The notes: generated by a model from the sequence alone, not told the origin. A stretch of DNA of 46,093 bases from Lysobacterales bacterium (GCA_014238945.1 JABAAB010000087.1:1-46093), one strand, 5' to 3'; positions 17,229 through 27,066 are shown, counted from the stretch's first letter. Program-made: numbers and translations.

Positions 17229-18899
17229 ATGAGCAATAAACCAAGTTATGTCTGTGGCAGCAGTGACCAACCATTAACCTTCCAGACCATCGGTGATGTC
17301 TTTGACCAGGTGGTTGAGTGCTGGGGCGACCGGGAGGCCGTCGTGGTCTGTCACCAGGATATTCGCTGGACGTTTGCTGAGCTCGGTGAAGCAGTCGATG
17401 CATTTGCCGCCGGTCTGCTGTCCCTGGACCTTGATCCCGGTGACCGGATCGGTATCTGGTCACCCAACAATATCGAATGGTTGATTGCCCAGTTTGCTAC
17501 CGCAAAGACCGGCCTGGTTCTGGTCAATATCAACCCCGCCTACCGCGTATCCGAACTTAGTTATACGCTGGGCAAGGTGGGTTGCAAGTCCCTGATCATG
17601 GCCGGAAACTTCAAGACCAGTGATTACATTTCGATGATGCGGGAGATCGGACCTGAAATTGACGGCGGCATACCAGGACAATTGGAGTTGGCTGCCTTAC
17701 CTGAGCTGCGGTCATTGATCGTCATCAGCGATGAGCCTGTAAATGGTATGTTTCGCTTCCGGGATATTGCTGGTATGGCACCATCCGATGCCGACGAACA
17801 ACTCGCGGCAAGGGCAAGCTCCAGTCAGCCGGATGATGCCATCAATATCCAGTTCACTTCTGGCACCACCGGACTGCCCAAGGGTGCCACCCTGTCGCAC
17901 TTCAATATCCTGAACAACGCCTTTTTTATCGGCCAGGGGATGAAGTTTGATGCCGATGATCGTCTCTGTATGCCGGTACCGTTGTACCACTGCTTCGGTA
18001 TGGTCGGTGGGTCGCTGATGTGCCTGAAGATGGGAGCCTGCATGGTCCTCCCATCCGAGGCCTATGAGCCCCAGGCGGTGCTGGAAGCGATCTCGAAAGA
18101 ACGCTGCACAGCAGTTTACGGTGTACCGACCATGTTTATCGCGGAACTGGAACATCCTGAATTCAGCCGCTATGACCTGAGCAGTTTGCGAACCGGCATC
18201 ATGGCGGGTGCACCCTGCCCGATCGAAGTTATGAAAAAGGTCATCTCCGAGATGAACATGACCGAGGTCACCATTGCCTACGGTATGACCGAGACCAGTC
18301 CGGTCAGCTTCCAGGGCGCTACCGATGACCCGCTGGAAAAACGAGTGTCTACGGTCGGAAGGGTTCATCCGCATGTACAGGTCAAGGTCGTGGACAAAGA
18401 GGGCAAGGTCATACCACGGGGTCAATCCGGTGAACTTTGTACCCGGGGCTACAGCATCATGATGGGTTACTGGGATGACGAGGATCAGACCCGGGATGCG
18501 ATCGACCCCTCGGGCTGGATGCACACCGGCGATCTGGCGATCATCGATGATGAGGATTATTGCGACATCGTAGGACGGGTCAAAGATATGATCATCCGAG
18601 GTGGTGAAAATGTCTATCCACGCGAGATCGAGGATTACCTGTTCCAGCACCCGCAGATCCAGGAGGTGGCTGTGTTTGGTGTGCCGGACAGAAAATTTGG
18701 CGAAGCCGTGGCCGCCTGGGTCAGGCTTGATGACGACGCATCACTGGATGCAGACGGAATACGTGCGTTCTGTGCGGATCAAATTGCCTACTACAAGATT
18801 CCGGAACACATCTTTGTTGTGGATGAGTTCCCGATGACGGTGACCGGCAAGATCCAAAAATTTAAAATGCGGAAAATCAGCATAGAGCAACTGGGATAG
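17229..18899 (+). CDS. Acyl-CoA ligase (AMP-forming, medium-chain/ACSF2-like)
   Basis: This 556-residue enzyme activates a carboxylic acid to its CoA thioester through an acyl-AMP. The nucleotide loop [11 protein letters not shown] spans residues 210-220. YGMTETSP is the adenine-binding motif, GWMHTGDLA carries the ATP-ribose Asp, and [16 protein letters not shown] is the hinge. Lys541 in VTGKIQKFK is the catalytic C-terminal lysine. The overall layout resembles medium-chain fatty acid ligases used in beta-oxidation; the exact substrate cannot be read. It precedes the ABC transporter by 63 bases on the same strand. Confidence 0.9.
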   Translation: MSNKPSYVCGSSDQPLTFQTIGDVFDQVVECWGDREAVVVCHQDIRWTFAELGEAVDAFAAGLLSLDLDPGDRIGIWSPNNIEWLIAQFATAKTGLVLVNINPAYRVSELSYTLGKVGCKSLIMAGNFKTSDYISMMREIGPEIDGGIPGQLELAALPELRSLIVISDEPVNGMFRFRDIAGMAPSDADEQLAARASSSQPDDAINIQFTSGTTGLPKGATLSHFNILNNAFFIGQGMKFDADDRLCMPVPLYHCFGMVGGSLMCLKMGACMVLPSEAYEPQAVLEAISKERCTAVYGVPTMFIAELEHPEFSRYDLSSLRTGIMAGAPCPIEVMKKVISEMNMTEVTIAYGMTETSPVSFQGATDDPLEKRVSTVGRVHPHVQVKVVDKEGKVIPRGQSGELCTRGYSIMMGYWDDEDQTRDAIDPSGWMHTGDLAIIDDEDYCDIVGRVKDMIIRGGENVYPREIEDYLFQHPQIQEVAVFGVPDRKFGEAVAAWVRLDDDASLDADGIRAFCADQIAYYKIPEHIFVVDEFPMTVTGKIQKFKMRKISIEQLG

Positions 18900-18962
18900 G
18901 CCGACACGCCGAAACAGCAACAACTGCTTTTAAAACGAAGAAAGCATCCCCATCTGACACAA

Positions 18963-20738
18963 ATGGCTGAAAAGAATACCACCACTCGCCCTACAGGGTC
19001 CTCGTTAAAACCCCTGAGGGCACTGGTACCGTTTATTCTCAATTATCGTGGCACGCTGATCGCGGCGCTCGCGGCGCTGCTGGTCGCATCTGCCGCCATG
19101 CTGGCCCTGCCGGTTGCGCTGCGTTTTCTGATCGACAACGGGTTTGTCGCCCGGGATGTGGGCACCATCAACCGCTATTTTGGCTGGTTTTTTGCCGCAG
19201 CTGCAGCCTTCGGGGCTTTCGCTGCATTGCGTTATTACCTGGTCTCCTGGCTGGGTGAAAGGGTGGTCGCGGACATACGCACTGCCGTCTATGACCGGGT
19301 TATTCGCATGGATCCGACTTTCTTTGAAACCACCCGGACCGGTGAAGTGCTGTCTCGCCTCACAGCCGATGTCACACTGGTTCAAAGTGTCTCCGGTGTC
19401 AGCCTGTCGATCGCTTTAAGAGCCACAGTCAACCTGCTGGGTGGGCTGGTGATGCTGGCATTGACGAGCGTCAAGCTGACACTGTACATCCTGATGGGTA
19501 TCCCGGTCGTGATCGTGCCCATCATCATCATAGGGCGCCGAATCAGGAGCCAGTCGCGCACCACTCAGGACCGGGTGGCTGATACCAGTGGCCTGGCGGA
19601 CGAAACCCTTAACGCCATCCAGACAGTACAAGCGTTTACGCTGGAACCACTGCAAAGCAAACGATACAGCGAGGCCGTGGTGGAAAGTTTCAAGGCGGCC
19701 ATACGTCGTGTACGCACCCGGGCTTTCCTGACCGCACTGGGCATCACCATGGTCTTCGGTGCGATAACCGTCATCCTGTGGACCGGGTCACGAGCGGTAC
19801 TCGCCGGCTCAATGTCCGGTGGGGAGTTGGCACAATTCCTGATGTATTCGATGTTTGTGGGCTCTTCCGCCGCGGCACTCAGTGAGGTCTGGGGCGAGGT
19901 CCAGCGCGGTGCAGGTGCCATGGAGCGCCTGTCCGAGTTGCTGATTGCAACACCCGCCATCAGGGCACCGGACAATCCGGCCGAACTGGTTGAACGGGCC
20001 AGTGGACGAATTTCATTCAAAGGGGTCAAATTCAATTATCCCTCTCGCCCGGACTCGGCCGCACTGGAAGATTTTTCACTGGATATTGAACCAGGTGAAA
20101 CGGTGGCCATCGTCGGTCCATCAGGTGCCGGAAAGAGCACCAGTTTCCAAATGCTGTTGCGATTCTATGATCCTGAGTCGGGAAGCATAGAAATTGATGG
20201 TATCAACATTGCCCGATTATCACCGACCGCATTACGGCGGCAAATTGGCCTGGTGCCTCAGGAGACCGTGTTGTTTGGTGACAGCGCCAGGGAAAACATC
20301 CGATATGGGAACCCCGACGCAGATGATTTTGCCGTTGAACTGGCTGCAGTTGCGGCAGCTGCCGACGAATTCATCGTGGCACTACCCGACGGGTTCGATA
20401 CCTTCCTGGGGGAAAGAGGTACCCGTTTGTCCGGTGGTCAGCGTCAGCGCGTTGCCATTGCCCGCGCCATATTGAAAGACCCACCCATACTGTTACTGGA
20501 TGAGGCCACCAGTTCACTTGATGCCGAGAGCGAACAACTGGTCCAGGTTGCGCTGGAAGGCCTGATGAAGGACCGGACCACGCTGGTCATTGCGCACCGC
20601 CTCGCCACCGTCAAGAAAGTTGACCGGATCGTGGTCATGGACCAGGGTCGTATTGTGGCCGTGGGCAACCACGATGAATTGACCAGCAGCAACGAGCTGT
20701 ATGCAAGACTGGCCAGGTTACAATTCGGCGACACCTGA
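18963..20738 (+). CDS. ABC exporter, fused permease and ATPase (MsbA-like)
   Basis: This 591-residue half-transporter should work as a homodimer in the inner membrane. Six membrane helices fill residues 20-310, with the coupling-helix region around TFFETTRTGEVLSRLTADV. The ATPase domain has Walker A GPSGAGKST at 385-393, the signature LSGGQ at 489-493, Walker B ILLLDEA at about 509-515 and the switch His in VIAHRLATV. The family exports lipids, peptides or drugs; the substrate cannot be assigned. Sequence elements are complete, so the gene looks functional. No clear ribosome site precedes the ATG. Confidence 0.9.
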   Translation: MAEKNTTTRPTGSSLKPLRALVPFILNYRGTLIAALAALLVASAAMLALPVALRFLIDNGFVARDVGTINRYFGWFFAAAAAFGAFAALRYYLVSWLGERVVADIRTAVYDRVIRMDPTFFETTRTGEVLSRLTADVTLVQSVSGVSLSIALRATVNLLGGLVMLALTSVKLTLYILMGIPVVIVPIIIIGRRIRSQSRTTQDRVADTSGLADETLNAIQTVQAFTLEPLQSKRYSEAVVESFKAAIRRVRTRAFLTALGITMVFGAITVILWTGSRAVLAGSMSGGELAQFLMYSMFVGSSAAALSEVWGEVQRGAGAMERLSELLIATPAIRAPDNPAELVERASGRISFKGVKFNYPSRPDSAALEDFSLDIEPGETVAIVGPSGAGKSTSFQMLLRFYDPESGSIEIDGINIARLSPTALRRQIGLVPQETVLFGDSARENIRYGNPDADDFAVELAAVAAAADEFIVALPDGFDTFLGERGTRLSGGQRQRVAIARAILKDPPILLLDEATSSLDAESEQLVQVALEGLMKDRTTLVIAHRLATVKKVDRIVVMDQGRIVAVGNHDELTSSNELYARLARLQFGDT

Positions 20739-20816
20739 CCACCTGGAGGCAACTCGAAATTAGCGGTCGGTTAAACTGAACGGGCAATTTAACAACAAGC
20801 GGTGTAGGGACTGTTT

Positions 20817-21997
20817 ATGAGTGACGTCACATTGCGTGAAGCACCTCTCAGGTTTTCATCAAACCTCGACCAGAGCGAAGAAGCAAGAAAAACCGATGCC
20901 TTGAACCTGTTGCCTTATGCCGAGGCGCTGCGTGACTTCATACACGATTGTTAAACCCCGATCGCCATTGGTATACAGGGTGAGTGGGGTATTGGCCGCA
21001 CCAGCCTGATGAACATGTTGCGAGGTGACGCCACCGGTGAGCAATCCGGCCTGCTTGATTCCAGCCTGTGCAAAACCATCAACCTCGATAGCTGGCCCTA
21101 CTCACAATTTGACCAGGACGACCACATGGCCGTCGCCTGTCTGTACACACTTACCCAAAAGCTGGGTGACTCCCTGTCCCGGGAACCCGGCACAATTCCG
21201 GACGTGAAACCACGGACTGGGAATGCAAGATCCTGTTTGCGCTGGTGAGTATGCAAATCGCCTGGCCGGAACTTTTCCAATACTTCATTAGTGACCCCTC
21301 GGTAGATTCAATCACCAGCCTGCAAAGCTGGGCTTATCTGGATGGATTGCCGGAGGCCAACAGCCTGTTTGACCGCTCACCCGACAGGGAACTGGTCAAA
21401 AATGCCATTTCAGCCTATTTCGATACCCTGTTCAGCCTGTTGGATGAAAATGATGACGGCCAGATAGACAGCAAGTAATTGCAACCGGTGCTCGAAGCCA
21501 TGGAACTGGCCAAGATGACCGACAACAAGTCACGCGAGCGTCCCCGTGAATGGATCGTGCGTTTGGTTCAGCAAAACAATACCGATTAGAGTGAGTTGAT
21601 TGACACGTTCCTGGATAATGTGTTCATGAAGTCCGTCTGGTAACTGGGCACCGAGATCAAGTACCGCAGGGCAGGTCACCGATATGTAACGCTGGTTCAC
21701 GATCGCAGGCAAATCGGCACCCTGGTCAGTCTGCGTTCACAACCCTTTGTATTTCGTCTTGCCATGTCACCGGAACGTGTAATGGCGGGATTGAAAAATT
21801 ATTGGAAAGGCAAACACGAGGTCAAAAAAGAGGCCATTGTGCTGGTACGCAATACCTTTGGCAGCGAAGCCTCACTGACCGGTTTTGGCGACACACTGGT
21901 CGATTTCAGCAAGATGACCTATATGAACAGCCAGGACGCCATCAAGCTACTCAATGCGTTGTACTGGGTCGTGACCCAGGGGAGAAATGGAAAATAG
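20817..21997 (+). pseudogene. Decayed KAP-type P-loop NTPase
   Basis: Two frames together resemble a KAP-family NTPase. The first (20817-21248) encodes the N-terminus with an in-frame TAA at 20952, just before TPIAIGIQGEWGIGRTSLMN, a KAP-style P-loop in which the invariant Lys is Arg. DSWPYSQFDQDD follows. Near 21190-21245 the match moves to another frame, reading DWECKILFALVSMQIAWPEL, and that frame runs to 21997 with internal stops at 21476, 21587 and 21641. The central part expected for the family, with Walker B, is missing. So there are a deletion, a frameshift and four nonsense codons. KAP proteins are membrane-associated or defence-like NTPases. An EF-hand-like DENDDGQIDSK precedes the stop at 21476. 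Confidence 0.75.
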
Positions 21998-22098
21998 TCT
22001 GATCATCCAGGCCACGATGGTGCAGGTGCCCGGGAAGGCATAGACCAGACCCTGCCGCCGGGGTCATTCCCACGGTAAAATATTTCTACTGCATTCCA

Positions 22099-22124
22099 TT
22101 GGGCGGACCTCAATGTCCGCCCAA
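22099..22124. terminator. Strong hairpin between pseudogene and membrane protein gene
   Basis: TTGGGCGGA (22099-22107) and TCCGCCCAA (22116-22124) form a perfect 9-base stem around eight bases. It sits just past the stop of the minus-strand membrane protein gene, so it may end that transcript; a clear U-run is missing on either strand. Confidence 0.5.
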
Positions 22125-22140
22125 CGTGGAGACTAATTTG

Positions 22141-22596
22141 TCAATCTGAGCCGAATTTTCCGACGAACCAACCCAGTGCCAGGCCACCAGCGGGAAAGAC
22201 AATAAACCATTCAAGCATCCACCAGCCCCAAATGGCCTTGGGAAGACCGAAAATTCCGGAGAGTCCGAGTCCGGACATGGCATAGATCAATGCAAGAACC
22301 AGTCCGAACTTGGCCCCTGTTACCAGGTTGGAACCACCAAATGCACTGCGAATATTATCGTAGATACCGGCATGGACCATTGTGCTCAGCACACCCACTG
22401 CTATCCAACCCGGCATTACGGCGGCCATGTCTGGCGGATCCTGGTTGAGCTCCGGACGCCAGAATTCAGTAGTACCTTGATACAGCGGCTCCAGGGCACC
22501 CTGGTGTATGGCCATTCCTGTGACTCCGCCGACAAAAAATTCAGCGATGTACATCACCACACCGCCACCGGCAATCACTTTCCAGTCAAGCTTCAT
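22141..22596 (-). CDS. Four-helix integral membrane protein, unknown
   Basis: The product has 151 residues. AGGAGG 6 bases before ATG 22596 decides the start over one six codons upstream. Hydrophobic helices lie at about 8-28, 61-80, 93-113 and 122-145, with the segment GTTEFWRPELNQDPPDM between the first two. I do not recognise the family by name; small proteins of this shape are often annotated as hypothetical membrane proteins. It stands alone, with hairpin 22099-22124 downstream. Confidence 0.75.
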   Translation of the reverse strand: MKLDWKVIAGGGVVMYIAEFFVGGVTGMAIHQGALEPLYQGTTEFWRPELNQDPPDMAAVMPGWIAVGVLSTMVHAGIYDNIRSAFGGSNLVTGAKFGLVLALIYAMSGLGLSGIFGLPKAIWGWWMLEWFIVFPAGGLALGWFVGKFGSD

Positions 22597-22764
22597 TTGA
22601 ACTCCTCCTGTCATTTATTGACTTCAATATAGGTGCAAGTCAAAGCTTTTACTTGATACCGGCAGTCATGATTTTCAGCCGCACCACCGGGTCAATGTCC
22701 GGGGGCGTCGATACTAAAACGCTGTTCAATATAACTTCAGGTACGGCCTGACATCTGTACAGTT

Positions 22765-23946
22765 TCAGTCCGTGATCGCTGACTGCACTGCTTCCACGAC
22801 TTCAGCCAACGCAGGCACCCAGCGAAGTACGATCAGCAGGTCATTGTCCTGGTCCACGTAGATATAGTTTCCACCGAATCCTGCAGCCCAGAAAACACCC
22901 TCGGGTGCCGCTGGTATTCGTTCCCGATTGGTGTTCAGCCACCACATGTAACCGTAATCGGGTTGTGCTGGTGTGGGTTGTCGCATGGCCCTTATCCAAT
23001 CTGCGGGTACAATCTGTCTTTGTTGCCAGCGACCATTACGCAGGAACAGGAGACCCATACGGGCATGGTCCAGGGCACTGATGAACAGACCACCACCAAA
23101 ATGCCCACCACCGGATACCGACTGCATCTTTTGCCCGTCCAGCGTCACCCAGGAATTTTCGTAGCCATGCCAGCGCCAGGTCGTTGATGCACCAATGGGA
23201 TCCATTATTTCACGCTTGAGTATCTCCGGTAACGGCCGGCGCCAGACCTGTAACAGGGAATAGGCCGCGAGATTGATACGCACATCGTTGTATTTAAAGA
23301 AACTACCCGGCTCATGCAATTGACGGTTGGGCCATTGACTGCGGTCATCACCCTGCGGACGGTCAGCCCAGTCGGGCACACCCCAAAGCGTTCCCTGCCA
23401 GTCCGAAGTCTGGTTCATCAGGTGATGCCAGGTGATCTTTTTGTTGTGTTCCGATGCGAACTTTCCATCACGTACCCAGTTCGCAACCGGCGCGTTCAGG
23501 TCATTGACCAGCCCGTCCCGAAGGGCCAGGGCCATCATGGTGGAAAGATAGCTCTTTACCGCGCTGAAAGTCATGTCGACACGTTCAATATCACCCCACT
23601 CAGCAATGATATACCCTCTGCGGATGACCAGTCCGGCGCTGCCCACACGTTCCCTGGTTGGGCCCAGAATCTTGAAATCGGGTTCACGGGGTGAAAACGA
23701 ATCGGTGATGACCTGTGCAAGATCTGTTGGCTCGACCACCGCCCTGCTCTGTGCCAGTTCAACCGCCAACACCAGTTTGTCCTTATCCACGCCGACATCT
23801 TCCGGTGCTTTCCTTTCCCATTCTGCCCGCGGAGGGTAGTAGTCCTGGGCCGCAACAGATATCAGTGGCAATACCAGCAACAGGGTGCAAAGACCCGACA
23901 ATAAACGAACCACGACGGGGAACATTCTCACGACAGGCTTATTCAT
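22765..23946 (-). CDS. Exported serine hydrolase, class C beta-lactamase family
   Basis: The protein has 393 residues with a signal peptide (hydrophobic 11-32, cleavage near SVAAQD). The nucleophile motif SAVK is at 128-131, the second motif is Y219-N220-D221, and a likely third motif lies near GGHFGGGLF (about 280). This places it with penicillin-binding-protein-like esterases and 6-aminohexanoate hydrolases rather than true beta-lactamases. The substrate may be an ester, amide or peptide. Its start lies 3 bases after the stop of the cyclophilin gene, so the two are probably one operon. Confidence 0.85.
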   Translation of the reverse strand: MNKPVVRMFPVVVRLLSGLCTLLLVLPLISVAAQDYYPPRAEWERKAPEDVGVDKDKLVLAVELAQSRAVVEPTDLAQVITDSFSPREPDFKILGPTRERVGSAGLVIRRGYIIAEWGDIERVDMTFSAVKSYLSTMMALALRDGLVNDLNAPVANWVRDGKFASEHNKKITWHHLMNQTSDWQGTLWGVPDWADRPQGDDRSQWPNRQLHEPGSFFKYNDVRINLAAYSLLQVWRRPLPEILKREIMDPIGASTTWRWHGYENSWVTLDGQKMQSVSGGGHFGGGLFISALDHARMGLLFLRNGRWQQRQIVPADWIRAMRQPTPAQPDYGYMWWLNTNRERIPAAPEGVFWAAGFGGNYIYVDQDNDLLIVLRWVPALAEVVEAVQSAITD

Positions 23947-23949
23947 CAG

Positions 23950-24882
23950 CTATTGATTCAGACGCCGGGAGGTGGAAGATTTTTCAAGACGAGCCGGTAC
24001 AGGTACCTGGCAAACATCCAGTACCTTTGGCGGCTTGCGATCAAAAAAATCCTGTGTTCGGTTGCGACGCGATTTCAACAGGTCCGTGAATCCTTTACTG
24101 TTGGTGTCGGCAACATAGATCTCGAGTAATTCACCTGCATCCACCGAAGACGCCAAGCGCATTCTTTTAATCCAGCTGCGGTCCAGGTCTGCCTCAATAA
24201 TACCGTTTTGGTTCGCTGGCCCACGTTTGATGCGTTGCACCACGTCCATGCCCCAGACTACACGCCCAAACACCGTCAAATTGCGGTCCAGGTACCGAGG
24301 TGCCTGGCCGATAACAATGTAAAAATCGGTGCTGCCGGTGTCCGGATCATCATTCCGGGCCATGGCCACTGCACCTGGACAGTGTGTCAACCAGGCCTTA
24401 TTACCCGCTTTGTCCCGTGCGGCAGGGAAGCCATCTATGAAACCGGTCTGGGCGGCAAACAGATCATTTTTCTGCACCGGTGTCCACGACATCGGTGCCC
24501 AGTCCTTTGCCTCATCCTTGTCCTTTGGCTTGCGGGGCCAGTCAATTTCAAACTCGGCTTCAAGCATCGGTACGGGGTGTTCATCACCGAGATCGCTCTC
24601 ATCTCCGCCCTGGGCAACAAACCCATCAATGACCCGGTAAAAACTGAGCCCACGGTAGAATTGCTCCTCCAACAGTTTCTTGAACTGCTCAACGGTTTTT
24701 GGAGCAAAATCCGGGTTAAGTTCGATAACCACCATGCCTTCCTGCAATTGCAGATACACGGTATCTTCAGGATCGAGTTCGATCCAGATCAAATTGTCCT
24801 GGGCATGAACTGAAACGGACTGGGCCAGTAAACCGGCCCATAATAGTGTTCGGAGGACAAAGACTCTGGAAGACCTGCGCAT
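23950..24882 (-). CDS. Exported cyclophilin-type peptidyl-prolyl isomerase
   Basis: The protein has 310 residues with a signal peptide (hydrophobic 9-25, cleavage near VHA-QD). The cyclophilin core spans about 40-225: FYRVIDGFVAQGGDESD keeps the catalytic Arg and Gln, GAVAMARNDDPDTGSTDFYI replaces the usual Gln with Asp, and LTVFGRVVWGMDVV closes the fold. About 85 residues follow, with a basic tail ending TSRRLNQ. A 45-residue insertion (DWPRKPKDKDEAKDW region) is typical of longer periplasmic cyclophilins. It is followed after 3 bases by the serine hydrolase gene. It is a different subfamily from the one at 12765-13832. Confidence 0.87.
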   Translation of the reverse strand: MRRSSRVFVLRTLLWAGLLAQSVSVHAQDNLIWIELDPEDTVYLQLQEGMVVIELNPDFAPKTVEQFKKLLEEQFYRGLSFYRVIDGFVAQGGDESDLGDEHPVPMLEAEFEIDWPRKPKDKDEAKDWAPMSWTPVQKNDLFAAQTGFIDGFPAARDKAGNKAWLTHCPGAVAMARNDDPDTGSTDFYIVIGQAPRYLDRNLTVFGRVVWGMDVVQRIKRGPANQNGIIEADLDRSWIKRMRLASSVDAGELLEIYVADTNSKGFTDLLKSRRNRTQDFFDRKPPKVLDVCQVPVPARLEKSSTSRRLNQ

Positions 24883-24977
24883 TGTGTCGTCGCTGCGTTA
24901 AATTTATACCCTGACAGTCTAATTGAAATATGGGTGTTGTGTGCAGAGATGTTGCATCAGACGATCTGAACCCTGGA

Positions 24978-25343
24978 TCAGGGCAATTGTATTTTGCCGG
25001 TATCCCGCCCAGGCACAACGATGGATGAAGCCTGCTGACGCTGCATTTCTTTCAGCTCAGTCATGGTTTTCTCAACGGCCTTCTGCGCTGCATCACCAAA
25101 TCCGGCCACCGCCCCATCCAGGGTCGTGGCTTCGATCTCAAATGTAAGTGGCAATGCACCGGCCGGGGTCATGATCTGGGTGGAGCCGACGTACATCACC
25201 AGGCGGCTGCGATCATGCTCCCCTTCAATCGTAACGGGGGTTAATTTTCGGATCGTACCCACACGATTGTCAGTGTAGACCTCCTCACGCACCAGCGCAC
25301 TGGCATCCATGCTGATTTCCGGGCTGTTTCCCATCTGGCTCAT
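24978..25343 (-). CDS. Small conserved cytoplasmic protein, unknown
   Basis: The product has 121 residues, without signal peptide or membrane helix. The start at 25343 has AAAGGAAATA upstream. The sequence is mixed alpha/beta: EEVYTDNRVGTIRKLTPVTI, then RLVMYVGSTQIMTPAGALPL, an amphipathic helix KAVEKTMTELKEMQRQQ and the tail VVPGRDTGKIQLP. I do not recognise a named family. It is divergent from the dienelactone hydrolase. Confidence 0.75.
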   Translation of the reverse strand: MSQMGNSPEISMDASALVREEVYTDNRVGTIRKLTPVTIEGEHDRSRLVMYVGSTQIMTPAGALPLTFEIEATTLDGAVAGFGDAAQKAVEKTMTELKEMQRQQASSIVVPGRDTGKIQLP

Positions 25344-25462
25344 AGTTATTTCCTTTGTTTACTGTATAGCCAAGTGGGGTCAATGGGTGGAGAATCCAAC
25401 TGCAGACAACGACCGGCTTTGCACTATGATACATTCAGTCACGGTAATCATGGAACCAGACA

Positions 25463-26200
25463 ATGTCAGATATTCACACGGAAGAAATCAACTACTCGGC
25501 TGACGGTATTGATATGCAGGGGTACATCGCCTGGAATTCAGAACAGGACGGTCCAAGACCCGGTGTGCTGGTAGCGCATGAATGGTGGGGTTGCAATGAC
25601 TACGCAAAACGACGGGCCCGGATGCTGGCCCGGGCGGGTTACACCGGTTTGGCCATTGATCTTTATGGTGGGGGGATCAATGCCGCCAATCCCGAAGAGG
25701 CAGGCCAGCTGATGACCGGCCGTCTTGATGATATGGAAGGCACCCGAACACGCTTTAACGCTGCGCTGGAGACCCTCAAGACGCACGAAAAGGTAGATGC
25801 AACACGCACCGGCGCCATTGGTTACTGCTTTGGTGGCGGTGTGGTGACCCATATGGCCCGTATGGGGGCCGCACTCAACGTGGTGGGTTCCTTCCACGGT
25901 GCGGTAGGTATGGCTGCGGTGGATGGTCCCGATCACATTGATTGTCAGGTGATGGTGTACAACGGCGAGGCAGACGTGCTGATCGGTGATGACCAGATTG
26001 ACGGTTTCAGGGAACAGATGGAGAAGACGGCTGCCCGTTACCAGTTCATCCAGTTACCCGGCGCACTACACGGCTTCAGTAACCCCATGGCAAGCACCAA
26101 CGCCAAAAAGTATGGATTGCCACTGGCTTATAACGCCCTGGCAGATGAAAGCTCCTGGGCCCATATCCGGCTGACGTTCGAGCACGTATTCGGCCAGTAG
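25463..26200 (+). CDS. Dienelactone hydrolase family protein
   Basis: The protein has 245 residues with an alpha/beta-hydrolase fold. The nucleophile Cys122 lies in GYCFGGG, with Glu40 in VAHEWWG, Asp171 in NGEADVLI and His203 in LPGALHGFS as the other active-site residues. This Cys-Asp-His set with the early Glu is typical of dienelactone hydrolases, which open lactone rings in aromatic degradation; many members act on other esters. No other aromatic pathway genes are nearby, so its substrate is open. The ORF follows a short divergent region shared with the small protein gene. Confidence 0.88.
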   Translation: MSDIHTEEINYSADGIDMQGYIAWNSEQDGPRPGVLVAHEWWGCNDYAKRRARMLARAGYTGLAIDLYGGGINAANPEEAGQLMTGRLDDMEGTRTRFNAALETLKTHEKVDATRTGAIGYCFGGGVVTHMARMGAALNVVGSFHGAVGMAAVDGPDHIDCQVMVYNGEADVLIGDDQIDGFREQMEKTAARYQFIQLPGALHGFSNPMASTNAKKYGLPLAYNALADESSWAHIRLTFEHVFGQ

Positions 26201-26216
26201 AACCGCAGATAAACAG

Positions 26217-26480
26217 CTAAGCCCGTATATTTCACCAGTATCCCGGATGATAGCGCCGGCCAGATGTGATTGGACGCCGGTCTGGACTGAAGTCCATAGC
26301 AGTAGCTATGGGCTGAGGGAAGATCAAGTCCTGTCGCATCTGGACAAGCCAGGGCTGGGATAGGTGTTGGGCCGGGTACAACGTGTCCCCTGGGGTTCAT
26401 TTGCAAACAAGACATTCAATTCAACTGCTTCAGTTGAGTGCAGTGAGGCCCATTACCGACTGGTGAATTATGCGGGCTAA
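26217..26480. mobile_element. MITE-like element, copy C
   Basis: The element is bounded by imperfect terminal repeats, GCCCGTATATTTCACCAGT (26221-26239) and ACTGGTGAATTATGCGGGC (26459-26477). CTAA lies at both outer edges. An internal hairpin has CCATAGC/GCTATGG (26294-26311) about 70 bases from the left end. It holds no gene. The right end supplies the stop codon of the pilin gene. It shares terminal sequence and hairpin with copies A and B but little else, so it is a diverged relative. Confidence 0.7.
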
Positions 26481-26950
26481 CGACAGGTTGAAGGCAAATA
26501 CTTGACCTCGGACGCACTGGTGACACCGCTGGTGCAGTTCCAGCCTATCAGCCCGGTGGGATCCGGATTCAAAGGAGTCAGCTGGGGCTGGATTTGCACC
26601 AGCAAGCCATCGATTGCTGATTCATTCACATCAATCTGAAAAGCACCGGTTGCGCTGTCGTAATTAATAAAACCATTACAATATGAGGTCATCACAGGGT
26701 TAGAAAGACCCGCCTCCAAATCATCAACTGGCCACACACCGGTAGAAGAACGAAATTCCGAGACGTTGAGCTTTCCAACCGCAGCCAGGGCAATGCACTC
26801 GGTCACCTTGGCGCGAATGTTGTAGTCCTGGTAAGCAGGTACCGCCATGGCGACAAGTACCGCAACAATGGCAATAACGATCAGTAATTCGATTAATGTG
26901 AAGCCTGGTTTCCCGCGTTGCGGGGCGGAATGATTTCTGTGCTTGAGCAT
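26477..26950 (-). CDS. Type IV major pilin-like protein
   Basis: The protein has 157 residues. The prepilin leader QRGKPG ends at Gly16, then FTLIELLIVIAIVAVLVAMA forms the assembly helix, with the conserved Glu five residues into the mature protein. Cys139 and Cys156 fit the C-terminal disulfide loop of type IVa pilins; Cys52 and Cys91 are additional. Prepilin peptidase would cut before Phe17. The ribosome region has AAGGA close to the ATG. Pilin assembly genes are not in the window. The stop TAG is contributed by the end of repeat C, and the coding sequence ends in a typical STCR. Confidence 0.9.
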   Translation of the reverse strand: MLKHRNHSAPQRGKPGFTLIELLIVIAIVAVLVAMAVPAYQDYNIRAKVTECIALAAVGKLNVSEFRSSTGVWPVDDLEAGLSNPVMTSYCNGFINYDSATGAFQIDVNESAIDGLLVQIQPQLTPLNPDPTGLIGWNCTSGVTSASEVKYLPSTCR

Positions 26951-27060
26951 GGTCCTTCATCCTCTGCCGTGAAAAAACTGTTGATTTGCCATGCGGTGAT
27001 CCTTCACCTTGCAAATCGTTTGCACGCAATGCCTGTTCGAGAAAAACAATGCGCAGTCCT

Positions 27061-27066
27061 AGTATA
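27061..27066 (-). promoter_or_regulatory. Candidate -10 box of the pilin gene
   Basis: TATACT on the minus strand lies about 110 bases before the pilin start. No good -35 box and no sigma-54 GG-N10-GC pattern was found in the 215-base leader. Confidence 0.25.

Noticed and set aside
17712-18650. 312-codon open frame on the minus strand inside the acyl-CoA ligase gene
   Set aside because: The plus-strand frame has every acyl-CoA ligase motif; the opposite frame is a shadow in GC-rich codons with no recognisable domain.
20817-21997. Stop-codon reassignment (TAA/TAG read as Gln) to explain the broken KAP gene
   Set aside because: All other genes here use TAA, TAG and TGA as ordinary stops, and a deletion and frameshift are also present, so decay is the simpler reading.
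24208-24813. 201-codon plus-strand frame over the cyclophilin gene
   Set aside because: It is a shadow of the minus-strand cyclophilin, which has clear family motifs.
26990-27066. Sigma-54 promoter for the pilin gene
   Set aside because: No GG-N10-GC pair with the right spacing was found upstream.
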